DNA of 64,000 bases from Flavobacteriaceae bacterium (lineage in GTDB: Bacteria; Bacteroidota; Bacteroidia; Flavobacteriales; Flavobacteriaceae): contig JABHSQ010000007.1 of assembly GCA_018669795.1 (NCBI GenBank), forward strand, positions 1-64,000, read 5' to 3'. Under the pieces are notes generated by a model. The model was not told the origin of the DNA, ran no database searches, and saw nothing but the letters and a program-made list of their open reading frames with translations. A program made the translations under genes and the position numbers. This document shows positions 10,151 to 17,469 of this stretch, in pieces. Position 1 is the stretch's first letter. Each line of letters starts with the position of its first letter.

Positions 10151-10166
10151 TAATGGTAAACCATTA
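10151..10166. promoter_or_regulatory. Operator-like palindrome between divergent HU and mutY promoters
   Basis: TAATGGTAAACCATTA is a perfect palindrome with 7-base arms and a 2-base centre. It sits about where the -33 elements of both divergent promoters would be, so a bound regulator could affect both. Its cognate protein is unknown. Confidence 0.5.
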
Positions 10167-10186
10167 AAATTTAATTAGATAAAGGC

Positions 10187-10194
10187 TAATTTTG
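10187..10194 (+). promoter_or_regulatory. -7 element of mutY (probably leaderless mRNA)
   Basis: TAATTTTG fits TAnnTTTG and ends only 4 bases before the mutY ATG, so transcription should begin at or next to the start codon. Confidence 0.6.
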
Positions 10195-10198
10195 CTAA

Positions 10199-11287
10199 AT
10201 GCCAAAAAGTAGCTCGTATTTTAGTAAGAAACTCATATTGTGGTATTTAGCTCATAAAAGAGATTTGCCTTGGAGAACCACTGCCATACCTTATTATATA
10301 TGGCTTTCAGAAATTATACTTCAACAAACAAGAGTTGAACAAGGGTTGCCATATTATAAAGCTTTTGTTTCTAAATATCCTACCGTAAATAAATTAGCTA
10401 ATGCCGCTGAACAAGAAGTGCTAAAATTATGGCAAGGTTTGGGCTATTATTCTCGTGCAAGAAACCTTCACGCTACCGCTAAATATGTTTCAAATGAATT
10501 AAATGGTGTTTTTCCTACTTCCTATAGAGAACTTATTAAACTTAAAGGGGTTGGAGATTATACGGCTAGTGCAATAGCTTCTATTTGTTTTAATGAAGCA
10601 ACAGCAGTAGTAGATGGTAATGTATATAGAGCTCTTGCTCGTTATTTCGGAATTGCTACCCCGATAAATAGTAGTCTTGGAATTAAAGAATTTAAAAATT
10701 TAGCACAGCAATTAATTGACGTTGATAAGCCAGGAAATCATAACCAAGCTTTAATGGAATTTGGTGCTCGACAATGTAAGCCTCAAAACCCAAACTGTGA
10801 TGTCTGTATTTTTAATGATAGCTGTGTCGCATTGCAACAAAAAAAGATTTCAGAATTACCTGTAAAATTAAAAAAGACAAAAGTAAAAAATATTTATTTT
10901 AATTATATTGTATTGATTTCTGAAAATAAAAATACCTTTTTACAAAAGAGAATAGGAAAAGGTATTTGGCAAAACTTATATGAATTTCCTCTAATTGAAA
11001 CCGAAAAAGATATTGAAATAGAGGAACTAAATAGTTTACGAGTTTTTCAAGATGTCTCCAAAAAATTTGAAATTAACTCTTTGATTCTTTATAATGAGGT
11101 GCCTATTCTTCATAAGTTATCTCATCGAAATATATACACTCGATTTTGGATTGCAGAAACGTCAAAAAATAATTACAAAGCAATTTCAATTAGTCAAATA
11201 GAAACGTATCCTGTCCCTAAACTTATAGGGAATTTTATCACTACTTTTTTCAAATTGAAAGAATCTGGACAAAAACAAAAAAAATAG
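10199..11287 (+). CDS. mutY: A/G-specific adenine glycosylase MutY
   Basis: 362 residues, full length. Removes adenine mispaired with 8-oxoguanine. The catalytic Glu is at 38 in IWLSEIILQQTRV, the helix-hairpin-helix LKGVGDYTASAIAS spans 115-128, and the catalytic Asp139 is in VVDGNV. The [4Fe-4S] ligands Cys193, 200, 203 and 209 keep the C-x6-C-x2-C-x5-C spacing. The C-terminal third is the NUDIX-like domain that recognises 8-oxoG (FLQKRIGKGIWQNLYEFPL). First gene of the mutY-ssb-gldE-gldD cluster, an order conserved in gliding Bacteroidota. The ATG lies right behind the -7 element. Confidence 0.96.
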   Translation: MPKSSSYFSKKLILWYLAHKRDLPWRTTAIPYYIWLSEIILQQTRVEQGLPYYKAFVSKYPTVNKLANAAEQEVLKLWQGLGYYSRARNLHATAKYVSNELNGVFPTSYRELIKLKGVGDYTASAIASICFNEATAVVDGNVYRALARYFGIATPINSSLGIKEFKNLAQQLIDVDKPGNHNQALMEFGARQCKPQNPNCDVCIFNDSCVALQQKKISELPVKLKKTKVKNIYFNYIVLISENKNTFLQKRIGKGIWQNLYEFPLIETEKDIEIEELNSLRVFQDVSKKFEINSLILYNEVPILHKLSHRNIYTRFWIAETSKNNYKAISISQIETYPVPKLIGNFITTFFKLKESGQKQKK

Positions 11288-11338
11288 TTATATTTAAATC
11301 ACAAAAGATAACTTTGCACAAATAATAAATTTACAATT

Positions 11339-11722
11339 ATGAGTGGTACATTAAATAAGGTAATGCTTATTGGGCATACAGGTGATGATGTTAAAATGCA
11401 TTATTTTGAAGGTGGTGGAAGCATAGGTAGATTCCCACTTGCGACCAATGAATCGTATACCAATAGAACAACTGGCGAAAAAGTTACCAATACCGAATGG
11501 CATAATATAATTGTTAAAAATAAAGGTGCTGAGATTTGTGAGAAATATTTAAAAAAAGGAGATATGGTGTATATTGAAGGTCGCTTAAAAACTCGTAAAT
11601 GGCAAGATGATGAAGGAAAAGACCGTTATAATACAGAGATTCACTGTTCAGAATTTAATTTTTTAAGCCCAAAAGGTGATGGAAATAATGCTGCCTCTAA
11701 TGGAAGTAATGAACCCTTTTAA
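11339..11722 (+). CDS. ssb: Single-stranded DNA-binding protein, short-tailed
   Basis: 127 residues. OB fold with the SSB hallmarks MSGTLNKVMLIGHTGDDVKM, then TEWHNIIVKNKGAEICEKYLKKGDMVYIEGRL and TEIHCSEFNFL. Coats ssDNA during replication and repair. Odd: the tail after the OB fold is only about 15 residues, lacks the usual acidic run and ends NEPF rather than DDLPF/DDIPF, the tip that recruits partner proteins. The DUF3127 protein at 28839 in this window does have the canonical tip. It lies 51 bases after mutY and 17 before gldE. Confidence 0.93.
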   Translation: MSGTLNKVMLIGHTGDDVKMHYFEGGGSIGRFPLATNESYTNRTTGEKVTNTEWHNIIVKNKGAEICEKYLKKGDMVYIEGRLKTRKWQDDEGKDRYNTEIHCSEFNFLSPKGDGNNAASNGSNEPF

Positions 11723-11739
11723 TTTCATTTTTTAGAATT

Positions 11740-13062
11740 TTGGATATAGAACCTCCTAATTTATTTTTAGCAGTTGTATTAGAAAGTGGACACATTCTTA
11801 GTGTTCTTATTTTATTGATTTTATTAGCGTGTTCCGCTTTAATATCGGGAGCTGAAATAGCATTATTCTCATTGACAGCTAAAGATTTTGATGAGGAATC
11901 TTTAGAAAAAAAATCATCTGGTAATTTGATAATTGTAAAAAATCTATTGTCTAAGCCTAAAAAACTATTGGCAACTATATTAGTTGCTAATAATTTTATA
12001 AATATTGCTATTATACTTCTATTTGCTTCCCTTAGTGATTTGATGTTTTCAGGAGTTTCTACGCATTATTTTGGTTTAAATCTTAGGTTTCTAATAGAGG
12101 TTGGTATTTTAACCTTTATCATTTTATTATTTGGCGAAATTCTACCAAAAGTATATGCTAGTAGGAATAATGTTCAATTTTCTTTATTTATGGCATTGCC
12201 TTTAAATTTTTTAGATATTTTATTAACGCCTATAAGCAGCCCTATGAGATCCGGCATACTATTTATTGAAAAAAAGTTTGGAACCCAAAAGTCCAATATA
12301 AGTGTAAATCAATTGTCACAAGCCTTAGCGCTAACCTCTGAAAAAGATAAATTGCATGAAGATCATAAAATTCTTCAAGGAATAGTAACATTTGGCAATA
12401 CAGATACCAAGCAGGTTATGAAACCAAGGATGGATATTTTTGCTTTAGATGAAACGTCGAGCTACAATTCTATAATGCCAGTTATAATTGCTAATGGATA
12501 TTCTAGGATTCCTGTTTTTAAAGATAATATAGATAACATTACTGGGATTTTATATGTAAAAGATTTAATGCCTTTTATAGATCTAGAAGAATTGAATTGG
12601 AATACCTTGTTAAGGAAACCCTATTTTGTCCCAGAGAATAAAAAATTAGACGATTTGTTAAATGAATTTAAGGAAATGCACATGCACATGGCAATTGTAG
12701 TAGATGAATATGGCGGAACAAGTGGATTAATTTCTTTAGAAGATATAATTGAAGAAATTGTAGGAGAAATTAGCGATGAATTTGATGATGAAGATCTAGT
12801 GTTTTCTAAGCTAGATGAAAATACGTTTGTATTTGAAGGAAAAACACCTTTAAAAGATTTTTATAAAGTAATTAAATTAAAAGATCCATCGTTATTCGAA
12901 AATACTAAGGGAGATGCAGAAACACTTGCTGGATTTTTGTTAGAAGTTTCAAAAAGTTTCCCAAAAAGAGGTGAAGTTATAAGATTTCATCAGTATACAT
13001 TTACAGTTGAAGGTTTTGAAAATAAACGAATCAATCAAATTAAAATTTCTATAAAAAATTAG
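11740..13062 (+). CDS. gldE: Gliding-motility-associated membrane protein GldE (CNNM/CBS/CorC_HlyC)
   Basis: 440 residues from a TTG start; no ATG lies near the beginning of the conserved region. The CNNM membrane domain has hydrophobic segments near residues 15-40, 78-100, 110-130 and 148-165, with the SGAEIALFSL signature. Two CBS modules follow (about 215-340, containing MKPRMDIFALDE and HMAIVVDEYGGTSGLISLEDIIEEIVGEISDE), and then a C-terminal CorC_HlyC domain. In F. johnsoniae GldE partly overlaps GldD in function. The gldD start follows the stop by one base, so the pair is translationally coupled. Distinguished from other HlyC/CorC proteins by the ssb-gldE-gldD context. Confidence 0.92.
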   Translation: MDIEPPNLFLAVVLESGHILSVLILLILLACSALISGAEIALFSLTAKDFDEESLEKKSSGNLIIVKNLLSKPKKLLATILVANNFINIAIILLFASLSDLMFSGVSTHYFGLNLRFLIEVGILTFIILLFGEILPKVYASRNNVQFSLFMALPLNFLDILLTPISSPMRSGILFIEKKFGTQKSNISVNQLSQALALTSEKDKLHEDHKILQGIVTFGNTDTKQVMKPRMDIFALDETSSYNSIMPVIIANGYSRIPVFKDNIDNITGILYVKDLMPFIDLEELNWNTLLRKPYFVPENKKLDDLLNEFKEMHMHMAIVVDEYGGTSGLISLEDIIEEIVGEISDEFDDEDLVFSKLDENTFVFEGKTPLKDFYKVIKLKDPSLFENTKGDAETLAGFLLEVSKSFPKRGEVIRFHQYTFTVEGFENKRINQIKISIKN

Positions 13063-13063
13063 T

Positions 13064-13621
13064 ATGCGAGTTATCTTATTGCCTTTTATAATATTGCTTT
13101 TTGCATCTTGTCAAGATGAGGTACTTATAAAACCTAAAGCTCAATTAAGGCTAACGTATCCAATAGCGAATTATGAAGAGGTACGTATAGGTTTGCCATA
13201 TCATTTTAAGAAAAATAAAGAAGCTGTTTTAAAAGAGAAAAGGAATAATGCATTAAATCTATATTATCCTGCTATGAAAGCAACTTTTTATTTAACGTAT
13301 CAAAAAGTAGATAAAAATAATCTAGACTCTCTATTAAGAGATGCTCAAAAACTAGCCTATGATCATGCGATAAAAGCGGAAAGTATTTCAGAACAACCCT
13401 TTGTAAATAAAGACAAGGGTGTTTACGGGATGTTTTATATGATAAATGGTAATGCAGCTGCCCAAGCCGAGTTTTACGCAACTGATAGCGTCCAGCATTT
13501 TATAAATGGGGCATTGTATTTTGATGCAAAACCTAATTTCGATTCTATATATCCTGCCGTAATGTATCTAAGAAATGATATGAGAATAATAATGGAAACT
13601 CTAGCATGGAAAACTAAATAA
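13064..13621 (+). CDS. gldD: Gliding motility lipoprotein GldD
   Basis: 185 residues. The short signal ends in the lipobox LLFASC, so the protein is lipidated. The body contains the GldD pattern PKAQLRLTYPIANYEE and FEKN-like FKKN, then PAMKATFYLTY and the late FYATDSVQHFINGALYFDAKPNFDSIYP. GldD is required for gliding and for T9SS-dependent secretion in Flavobacterium; its precise biochemical role is unknown. It is the last gene of the mutY-ssb-gldE-gldD run, followed by a strong terminator. Confidence 0.93.
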   Translation: MRVILLPFIILLFASCQDEVLIKPKAQLRLTYPIANYEEVRIGLPYHFKKNKEAVLKEKRNNALNLYYPAMKATFYLTYQKVDKNNLDSLLRDAQKLAYDHAIKAESISEQPFVNKDKGVYGMFYMINGNAAAQAEFYATDSVQHFINGALYFDAKPNFDSIYPAVMYLRNDMRIIMETLAWKTK

Positions 13622-13645
13622 TAGCGGATAATTTAAATTATTAAA

Positions 13646-13681
13646 ATAAAAAACCCATACTTATAAGTATGGGTTTTTTAT
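13646..13681. terminator. Bidirectional terminator between gldD and HMA lipoprotein gene
   Basis: ATAAAAAACCCATACTTA at 13646-13663 is perfectly complementary to 13664-13681, with A6/T6 tracts. It serves the convergent genes on both sides. Confidence 0.9.
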
Positions 13682-13734
13682 TTTGACAGGAATTTTATTT
13701 ATGCCTTACTTGAATGCTTAAAAGCAGCTTTAGC

Positions 13735-14124
13735 TCAATCTATAGAAAAAGACTCCACAGTTTTCATGTCATTTACAGAATAAGTGTCACTAGCATTTGT
13801 TACTGTGTTTTCTAAAGAAGTAGTAGTTAAGATAGCTTCATCATATTCTACCATAGCTAATTTTTTTTCAAAATCTACTTTAGCAGATTTTACACCTTCC
13901 ATTTTAGCAAGTTTCTTTTCAATAGTTTTTGCACATCCTATTGCGCAAGTCATTCCTTCGATATTGAATTCTGCCTTAGCAAGAATTGCATCATCAGCTA
14001 TTTTGCTTTTAGCTGTAGTTTCTTCAACCTCTATTATTTTTACTTGTGGTTCCGTTTCGTTTTTACAAGACCAAACTGTTACAAAGAAAATTGCGATTGC
14101 GATAACTAGTTTTAAAATTTTCAT
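13735..14124 (-). CDS. HMA-domain lipoprotein with a CxxxC motif
   Basis: 129 residues. The N-terminal hydrophobic segment ends VTVWSC, a plausible lipobox that would place the protein in the envelope. From about residue 50 there is a heavy-metal-associated (HMA) ferredoxin-like fold: AEFNIEGMTCAIGCAKTIEKKLAKMEGVKSAKVDFEKKLAMVEYDE, shown here only to its recognisable core. The metal loop is C-A-I-G-C, with three residues between the cysteines instead of the usual two. Relatives with this loop occur in Flavobacteriia. It could bind Cu or another soft metal in the periplasm; no transporter gene is adjacent. Confidence 0.8.
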   Translation of the reverse strand: MKILKLVIAIAIFFVTVWSCKNETEPQVKIIEVEETTAKSKIADDAILAKAEFNIEGMTCAIGCAKTIEKKLAKMEGVKSAKVDFEKKLAMVEYDEAILTTTSLENTVTNASDTYSVNDMKTVESFSID

Positions 14125-14217
14125 ATTATGAGTTATATTTATATTATATAAAAGTAATAATAGTTTCTGATTTTTACATTTATTAATCCCATTTTTACAA
14201 ATTATTTAACAATAGCT

Positions 14218-15093
14218 ATGTTTCAGAATAATAAAAAATGGATTTTTTTATTCCTTTTGGCTCTTATATGGGGTAGTTCTTTTATATTAATTAAAAAAGG
14301 CCTTGTTGGTTTTACACCATTGCAATTAGGTTCTTTAAGGATTATCATCACAGCATTGTTATTGTTTTTAGCTGGTTTTAAGAGTTTAAAAAATTTGCCA
14401 AAAAACACACTTAAATGGATTGTTATATCTGGATTTTTAGGTACATTTTTCCCAGCTTTTTTATTCGCATACGCAGAAACAGAAATAGATAGTGCTATTG
14501 CTTCTATATTAAATTCTATAGTACCTATTAATACTATTATTTTTGGTTTTTTGGCTTTTAAAATGTACTCTTCTAAGAGACAAATATTGGGGGTGTTAAT
14601 AGGATTTGCAGGAGCCTTTTTATTAATAACAAATGGAGCTAGTATTAATCCAAATCAGAATTATTGGTATGCTTTTTTGGTAATAATAGCAACTGTTATG
14701 TATGCATTTAGTATCAACATTATTAAGAGGCATCTGCAAAATGTGTCACCAATAGCTATTGCAGTTGGAAATTTTGCAGTTATAATAATCCCTGCTTTTA
14801 TCGTTTTACTATTTTCTGGTTTTTTTACTTCACAAGTAATTCAAGGGCCTGATTTTAAAATGTCTTTGTTTTACATTTTCTTACTTTCATTGTTTGGTAC
14901 AGCAATTGCGAAAGTGCTATTTAATAATTTAGTACAAATATCTACTCCAATTTTTGCTTCTTCGGTTACTTACATGATGCCTATAATTGCTGTTTCATGG
15001 GGGCTTTTAGATGGCGAGTCTTTTGGTTTTTGGCAGGGAATAGCTACTGTTATCATCTTATTAGGTGTTTATTTAGCAAACTCCAAACGCTAA
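14218..15093 (+). CDS. EamA/DMT-family transporter
   Basis: 291 residues with about ten hydrophobic segments arranged as two EamA repeats. Both halves begin with the typical features: LLALIWGSSFILIKKGLVGFTPLQLGSLR in the first and YAFLVIIATVMYAFSINIIKRHLQ in the second. The late TPIFASSVTYMMPIIAVSWGLLDGE with GVYLANSKR is also usual. Drug/metabolite exporters of this family move amino acids, nucleobases or other small solutes; the substrate is not deducible. It stands alone between divergent and ribosomal neighbours. Confidence 0.88.
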   Translation: MFQNNKKWIFLFLLALIWGSSFILIKKGLVGFTPLQLGSLRIIITALLLFLAGFKSLKNLPKNTLKWIVISGFLGTFFPAFLFAYAETEIDSAIASILNSIVPINTIIFGFLAFKMYSSKRQILGVLIGFAGAFLLITNGASINPNQNYWYAFLVIIATVMYAFSINIIKRHLQNVSPIAIAVGNFAVIIIPAFIVLLFSGFFTSQVIQGPDFKMSLFYIFLLSLFGTAIAKVLFNNLVQISTPIFASSVTYMMPIIAVSWGLLDGESFGFWQGIATVIILLGVYLANSKR

Positions 15094-15126
15094 GGGTTTT
15101 AGCAATTAAATTATTTAAATAAAGGG

Positions 15127-15157
15127 TTTGCTATTATCGTATTAAGTCATATATTTG
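15127..15157 (+). promoter_or_regulatory. Promoter of rplU-rpmA
   Basis: TTTG at 15127-15130, a 19-base spacer and TATATTTG at 15150-15157 form a near-ideal Bacteroidota housekeeping promoter. The predicted leader is about 50 bases. Confidence 0.8.
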
Positions 15158-15211
15158 CACCCGCCTTCAAGAAAGGTAAAATTAATAATAATAAAATTTA
15201 AACGAAACGCT

Positions 15212-15763
15212 ATGTTCGCAATTGTAGAAATAGCAGGGCAGCAATTTAAAGTTGCGAAAGATCAAAAAGTCTTTGTACACCGTTTAGCAACAGAAGAAGG
15301 GAAAAAAGTTTCTTTCGATCATGTGTTAATGTTAAGCGATGGGAACAAAGTTACTATTGGCGCCCCGGCTATCGATGGAGCTCAAGTAGGAGCAAAAGTC
15401 ATTAAGCACCTTAAAGGTGATAAAGTTATTGTATTCAAGAAAAAAAGAAGAAAAGGATACAGAGTAAAGAATGGTCACAGACAAGCTCTTACTGAAATAG
15501 TAATTGAAAGTATTTTAGGTTCTGGTGCTAAAAAAGCTGCTCCTGCTAAAGAAGCAAAGCCTGCAGCTCCAAAAGCTGAAAAGTCTGCTCCTGTAAAAGA
15601 AGCAAAGCCTGCAGCTAAAAAAACTGCTCTTAAAAAAGAAGAAAGTGCATCTAAAGATGTTGCTTCTATGACTGTTGCTGAATTAAAAGCAATGGCAAAA
15701 GAAAAAGGTATTACAGGCTATACTTCTATGAAGAAAGCTGAATTAATAGCTGCTTTAAGTTAA
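15212..15763 (+). CDS. rplU: 50S ribosomal protein bL21 with C-terminal Rho_N/SAP-like extension
   Basis: 183 residues from MFAIVEIAGQQFKV; the in-frame TTG at 15155 lies inside the promoter and is not the start. Residues 1-104 are normal bL21, ending with the family signature RRKGYRVKNGHRQALTEI. A Lys/Ala/Pro-rich linker with two copies of a KEAKPAA-type unit follows (about 110-145). The last 35 residues, VASMTVAELKAMAKEKGIT through SMKKAELIAALS, resemble a Rho-N/SAP-like helix-extended-loop-helix that binds nucleic acid. E. coli bL21 has 103 residues. Extended bL21 proteins occur in Bacteroidota. Co-transcribed with rpmA. Confidence 0.93.
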   Translation: MFAIVEIAGQQFKVAKDQKVFVHRLATEEGKKVSFDHVLMLSDGNKVTIGAPAIDGAQVGAKVIKHLKGDKVIVFKKKRRKGYRVKNGHRQALTEIVIESILGSGAKKAAPAKEAKPAAPKAEKSAPVKEAKPAAKKTALKKEESASKDVASMTVAELKAMAKEKGITGYTSMKKAELIAALS

Positions 15764-15789
15764 TTTTTAATTTTTAAAACTAAGAGAAA

Positions 15790-16050
15790 ATGGCACATAA
15801 AAAAGGAGTTGGTAGTTCGAAGAACGGTAGAGAATCAGAATCGAAACGATTGGGTGTTAAAATATTTGGTGGTCAAGCTGCTATTGCTGGTAACATCATC
15901 GTTAGACAAAGAGGAAATACTCATTTTCCAGGAGAAAATGTATATGGTGGAAAAGATCACACTTTACATGCAAAAGTAGATGGTCTTGTAAAATTCACTA
16001 AAAAGAGAAATAATAAATCTTATATTTCTATTGTACCTTTCGAGGCTTAA
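15790..16050 (+). CDS. rpmA: 50S ribosomal protein bL27
   Basis: 86 residues. The N-terminal tail that reaches the peptidyl-transferase centre starts [20 protein letters not shown], so there is no cleavable Firmicutes-type pre-sequence. [21 protein letters not shown] is the family core. It follows rplU by 26 bases and is closed by a strong terminator. Confidence 0.97.
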   Translation: MAHKKGVGSSKNGRESESKRLGVKIFGGQAAIAGNIIVRQRGNTHFPGENVYGGKDHTLHAKVDGLVKFTKKRNNKSYISIVPFEA

Positions 16051-16071
16051 GAAAGAAGATTTACAGTTTAT

Positions 16072-16106
16072 AAAAAACCTCCAACTAATTTAGTTGGAGG
16101 TTTTTT
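16072..16106. terminator. Terminator after rplU-rpmA
   Basis: AAAAAACCTCCAACTA (16072-16087) pairs with its complement (16091-16106); loop ATT, T6 end. Confidence 0.92.
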
Positions 16107-16178
16107 GGTATCAACGACTTTTAATCAATAATAAAGCTGAAAAATTGTATATTTAGATTGTATTAAATAGATATATTT

Positions 16179-17042
16179 ATGAGACTTATTTGTGTTATTG
16201 TTGGATTGTTTTATTTTAGTTTTATTTCCGCTCAATGTGATCATTCACCTACGATAGAAACAGAAGGAGATTTCATTTTATGCCCATCGGAAGTAATTCA
16301 AATTTTTACACAAGAATATGACTCTTACCAATGGTTTAAGAAAAGTTTTAGCGGAACAGAGTGGGAGATTATTCCAGGGGAGACCTCTCAATTTTTGGAT
16401 GTTGTTCAAGGAGTAGATGATTTGTTCTATTTTAATGTAGCTACTACTTTAAATAGTTGTTATGAAACATCACTAGAAGTTTTAATTGATTCCTGGGTGT
16501 TTGCAGGAATGGTAGTCGAGAGTTCTGGGAATTATATTTTTGAAGATGATTTATTTAAGGTTTGTTTAGGTGATTCTATTACATTCTCAATAGGACAACC
16601 TTACAATACTAATATTCAATGGTATAAAGATGGGGTGCCAATTGAAGGAGAGAATGGGACATCCATAACATTGACAGAACAAGAGGAGTCTGGAGTTTAT
16701 TTCGTTGAAGGTGCACCCGGGGAATGTCCAGATTATATTGTAAGTCCAGGTGTTGATTTACCTGTATTAATTTATGATTGTAATTTAAATATAAATGATG
16801 TTTTTTATGATTCTAAAATCACATTATATCCTAATCCAGTGAACGATATATTGACAATAAGAAGCGAAGCAGATAAAAATATCACAATTGAGCTTTACGA
16901 TATAAATGGAAAAAAAATACTCATAAAAAGTGTAAACAAGGGAGTAAGTCAATTTGATTTTACTAACCTAGTCAAAGGAATATACTTTACAAAGTTTAAT
17001 AATGATGATATTGATTTTACAAAAATTATAATAAAGAATTAA
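16179..17042 (+). CDS. Secreted protein with Ig-like regions and T9SS type A sorting domain
   Basis: 287 residues. Signal peptide 1-19, ending FISAQ. The middle holds two Ig/PKD-like stretches, each with a YQWFK or IQWYKDG core (near residues 50 and 147), with paired cysteines. The C-terminal 75 residues are a T9SS sorting domain: ITLYPNPVNDILTI, then IELYDINGKKI and a final KGIYFTKF...KIIIKN. The protein is therefore probably exported through the T9SS and attached to the surface or released. No catalytic domain is seen; the Ig-like modules suggest binding or adhesion. The next secreted gene follows by 15 bases. Confidence 0.85.
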   Translation: MRLICVIVGLFYFSFISAQCDHSPTIETEGDFILCPSEVIQIFTQEYDSYQWFKKSFSGTEWEIIPGETSQFLDVVQGVDDLFYFNVATTLNSCYETSLEVLIDSWVFAGMVVESSGNYIFEDDLFKVCLGDSITFSIGQPYNTNIQWYKDGVPIEGENGTSITLTEQEESGVYFVEGAPGECPDYIVSPGVDLPVLIYDCNLNINDVFYDSKITLYPNPVNDILTIRSEADKNITIELYDINGKKILIKSVNKGVSQFDFTNLVKGIYFTKFNNDDIDFTKIIIKN

Positions 17043-17057
17043 TTTAAAATATTAGTT

Positions 17058-17390
17058 ATGAAAAAATCTATTATTAAGGCTTTATTAGTATTGTTATTTC
17101 TTTTTTCAATAACGTTAATACAGGCTCAAGAAATCACGAAATATGATTACTTAGAAATAATCATTATTCAAAAAATGAATAATAGTGGAAAAATTAAGCG
17201 TATTAAAGTTGAAAATCAGTCGTCGCTTGAAGGGAAGTTGATAACAATTAAAGAAATGGAAGCTTTAAAAGGCACATCTAGTTTATTAAACTATATGAAT
17301 TCATATAATTGGGAATTTATAGATCGGAAGGCCATTACGGAAATTAATAATCCAATTTGGATGAGCTATCTGTTTAGAAAAAAAATATAA
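17058..17390 (+). CDS. Small secreted protein of unknown function
   Basis: 110 residues. A clear signal peptide (MKKSIIKALLVLLFLFSITLIQAQ) precedes about 86 mature residues with no recognisable family. The body has an amphipathic ITKYDYLEIIIIQKM start and an aromatic NSYNWEFIDRKAI segment. It lies 15 bases downstream of the T9SS-sorted protein and likely shares its mRNA. It lacks a T9SS tail, so it probably stays in the periplasm. Confidence 0.7.
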   Translation: MKKSIIKALLVLLFLFSITLIQAQEITKYDYLEIIIIQKMNNSGKIKRIKVENQSSLEGKLITIKEMEALKGTSSLLNYMNSYNWEFIDRKAITEINNPIWMSYLFRKKI

Positions 17391-17393
17391 CTA

Positions 17394-17429
17394 AAAAGCC
17401 TTCAACTTAAATTAAAGGCCTTTGTTTTT
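17394..17429. terminator. Weak terminator between small secreted gene and ahcY
   Basis: GCCTT (17398-17402) pairs with AAGGC (17415-17419), flanked by A5 on the left and TTTGTTTTT on the right. It lies between convergent stops. Confidence 0.5.
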
Positions 17430-17469
17430 CTAATAATAGATTAGTTCGATCGATGGATATTAATTTATG

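Noticed and set aside
15155-15211. Longer N-terminus for bL21 from a TTG
   Set aside because: The TTG lies in the TATATTTG promoter element, and bL21 begins with MFAIVE in all relatives I know.
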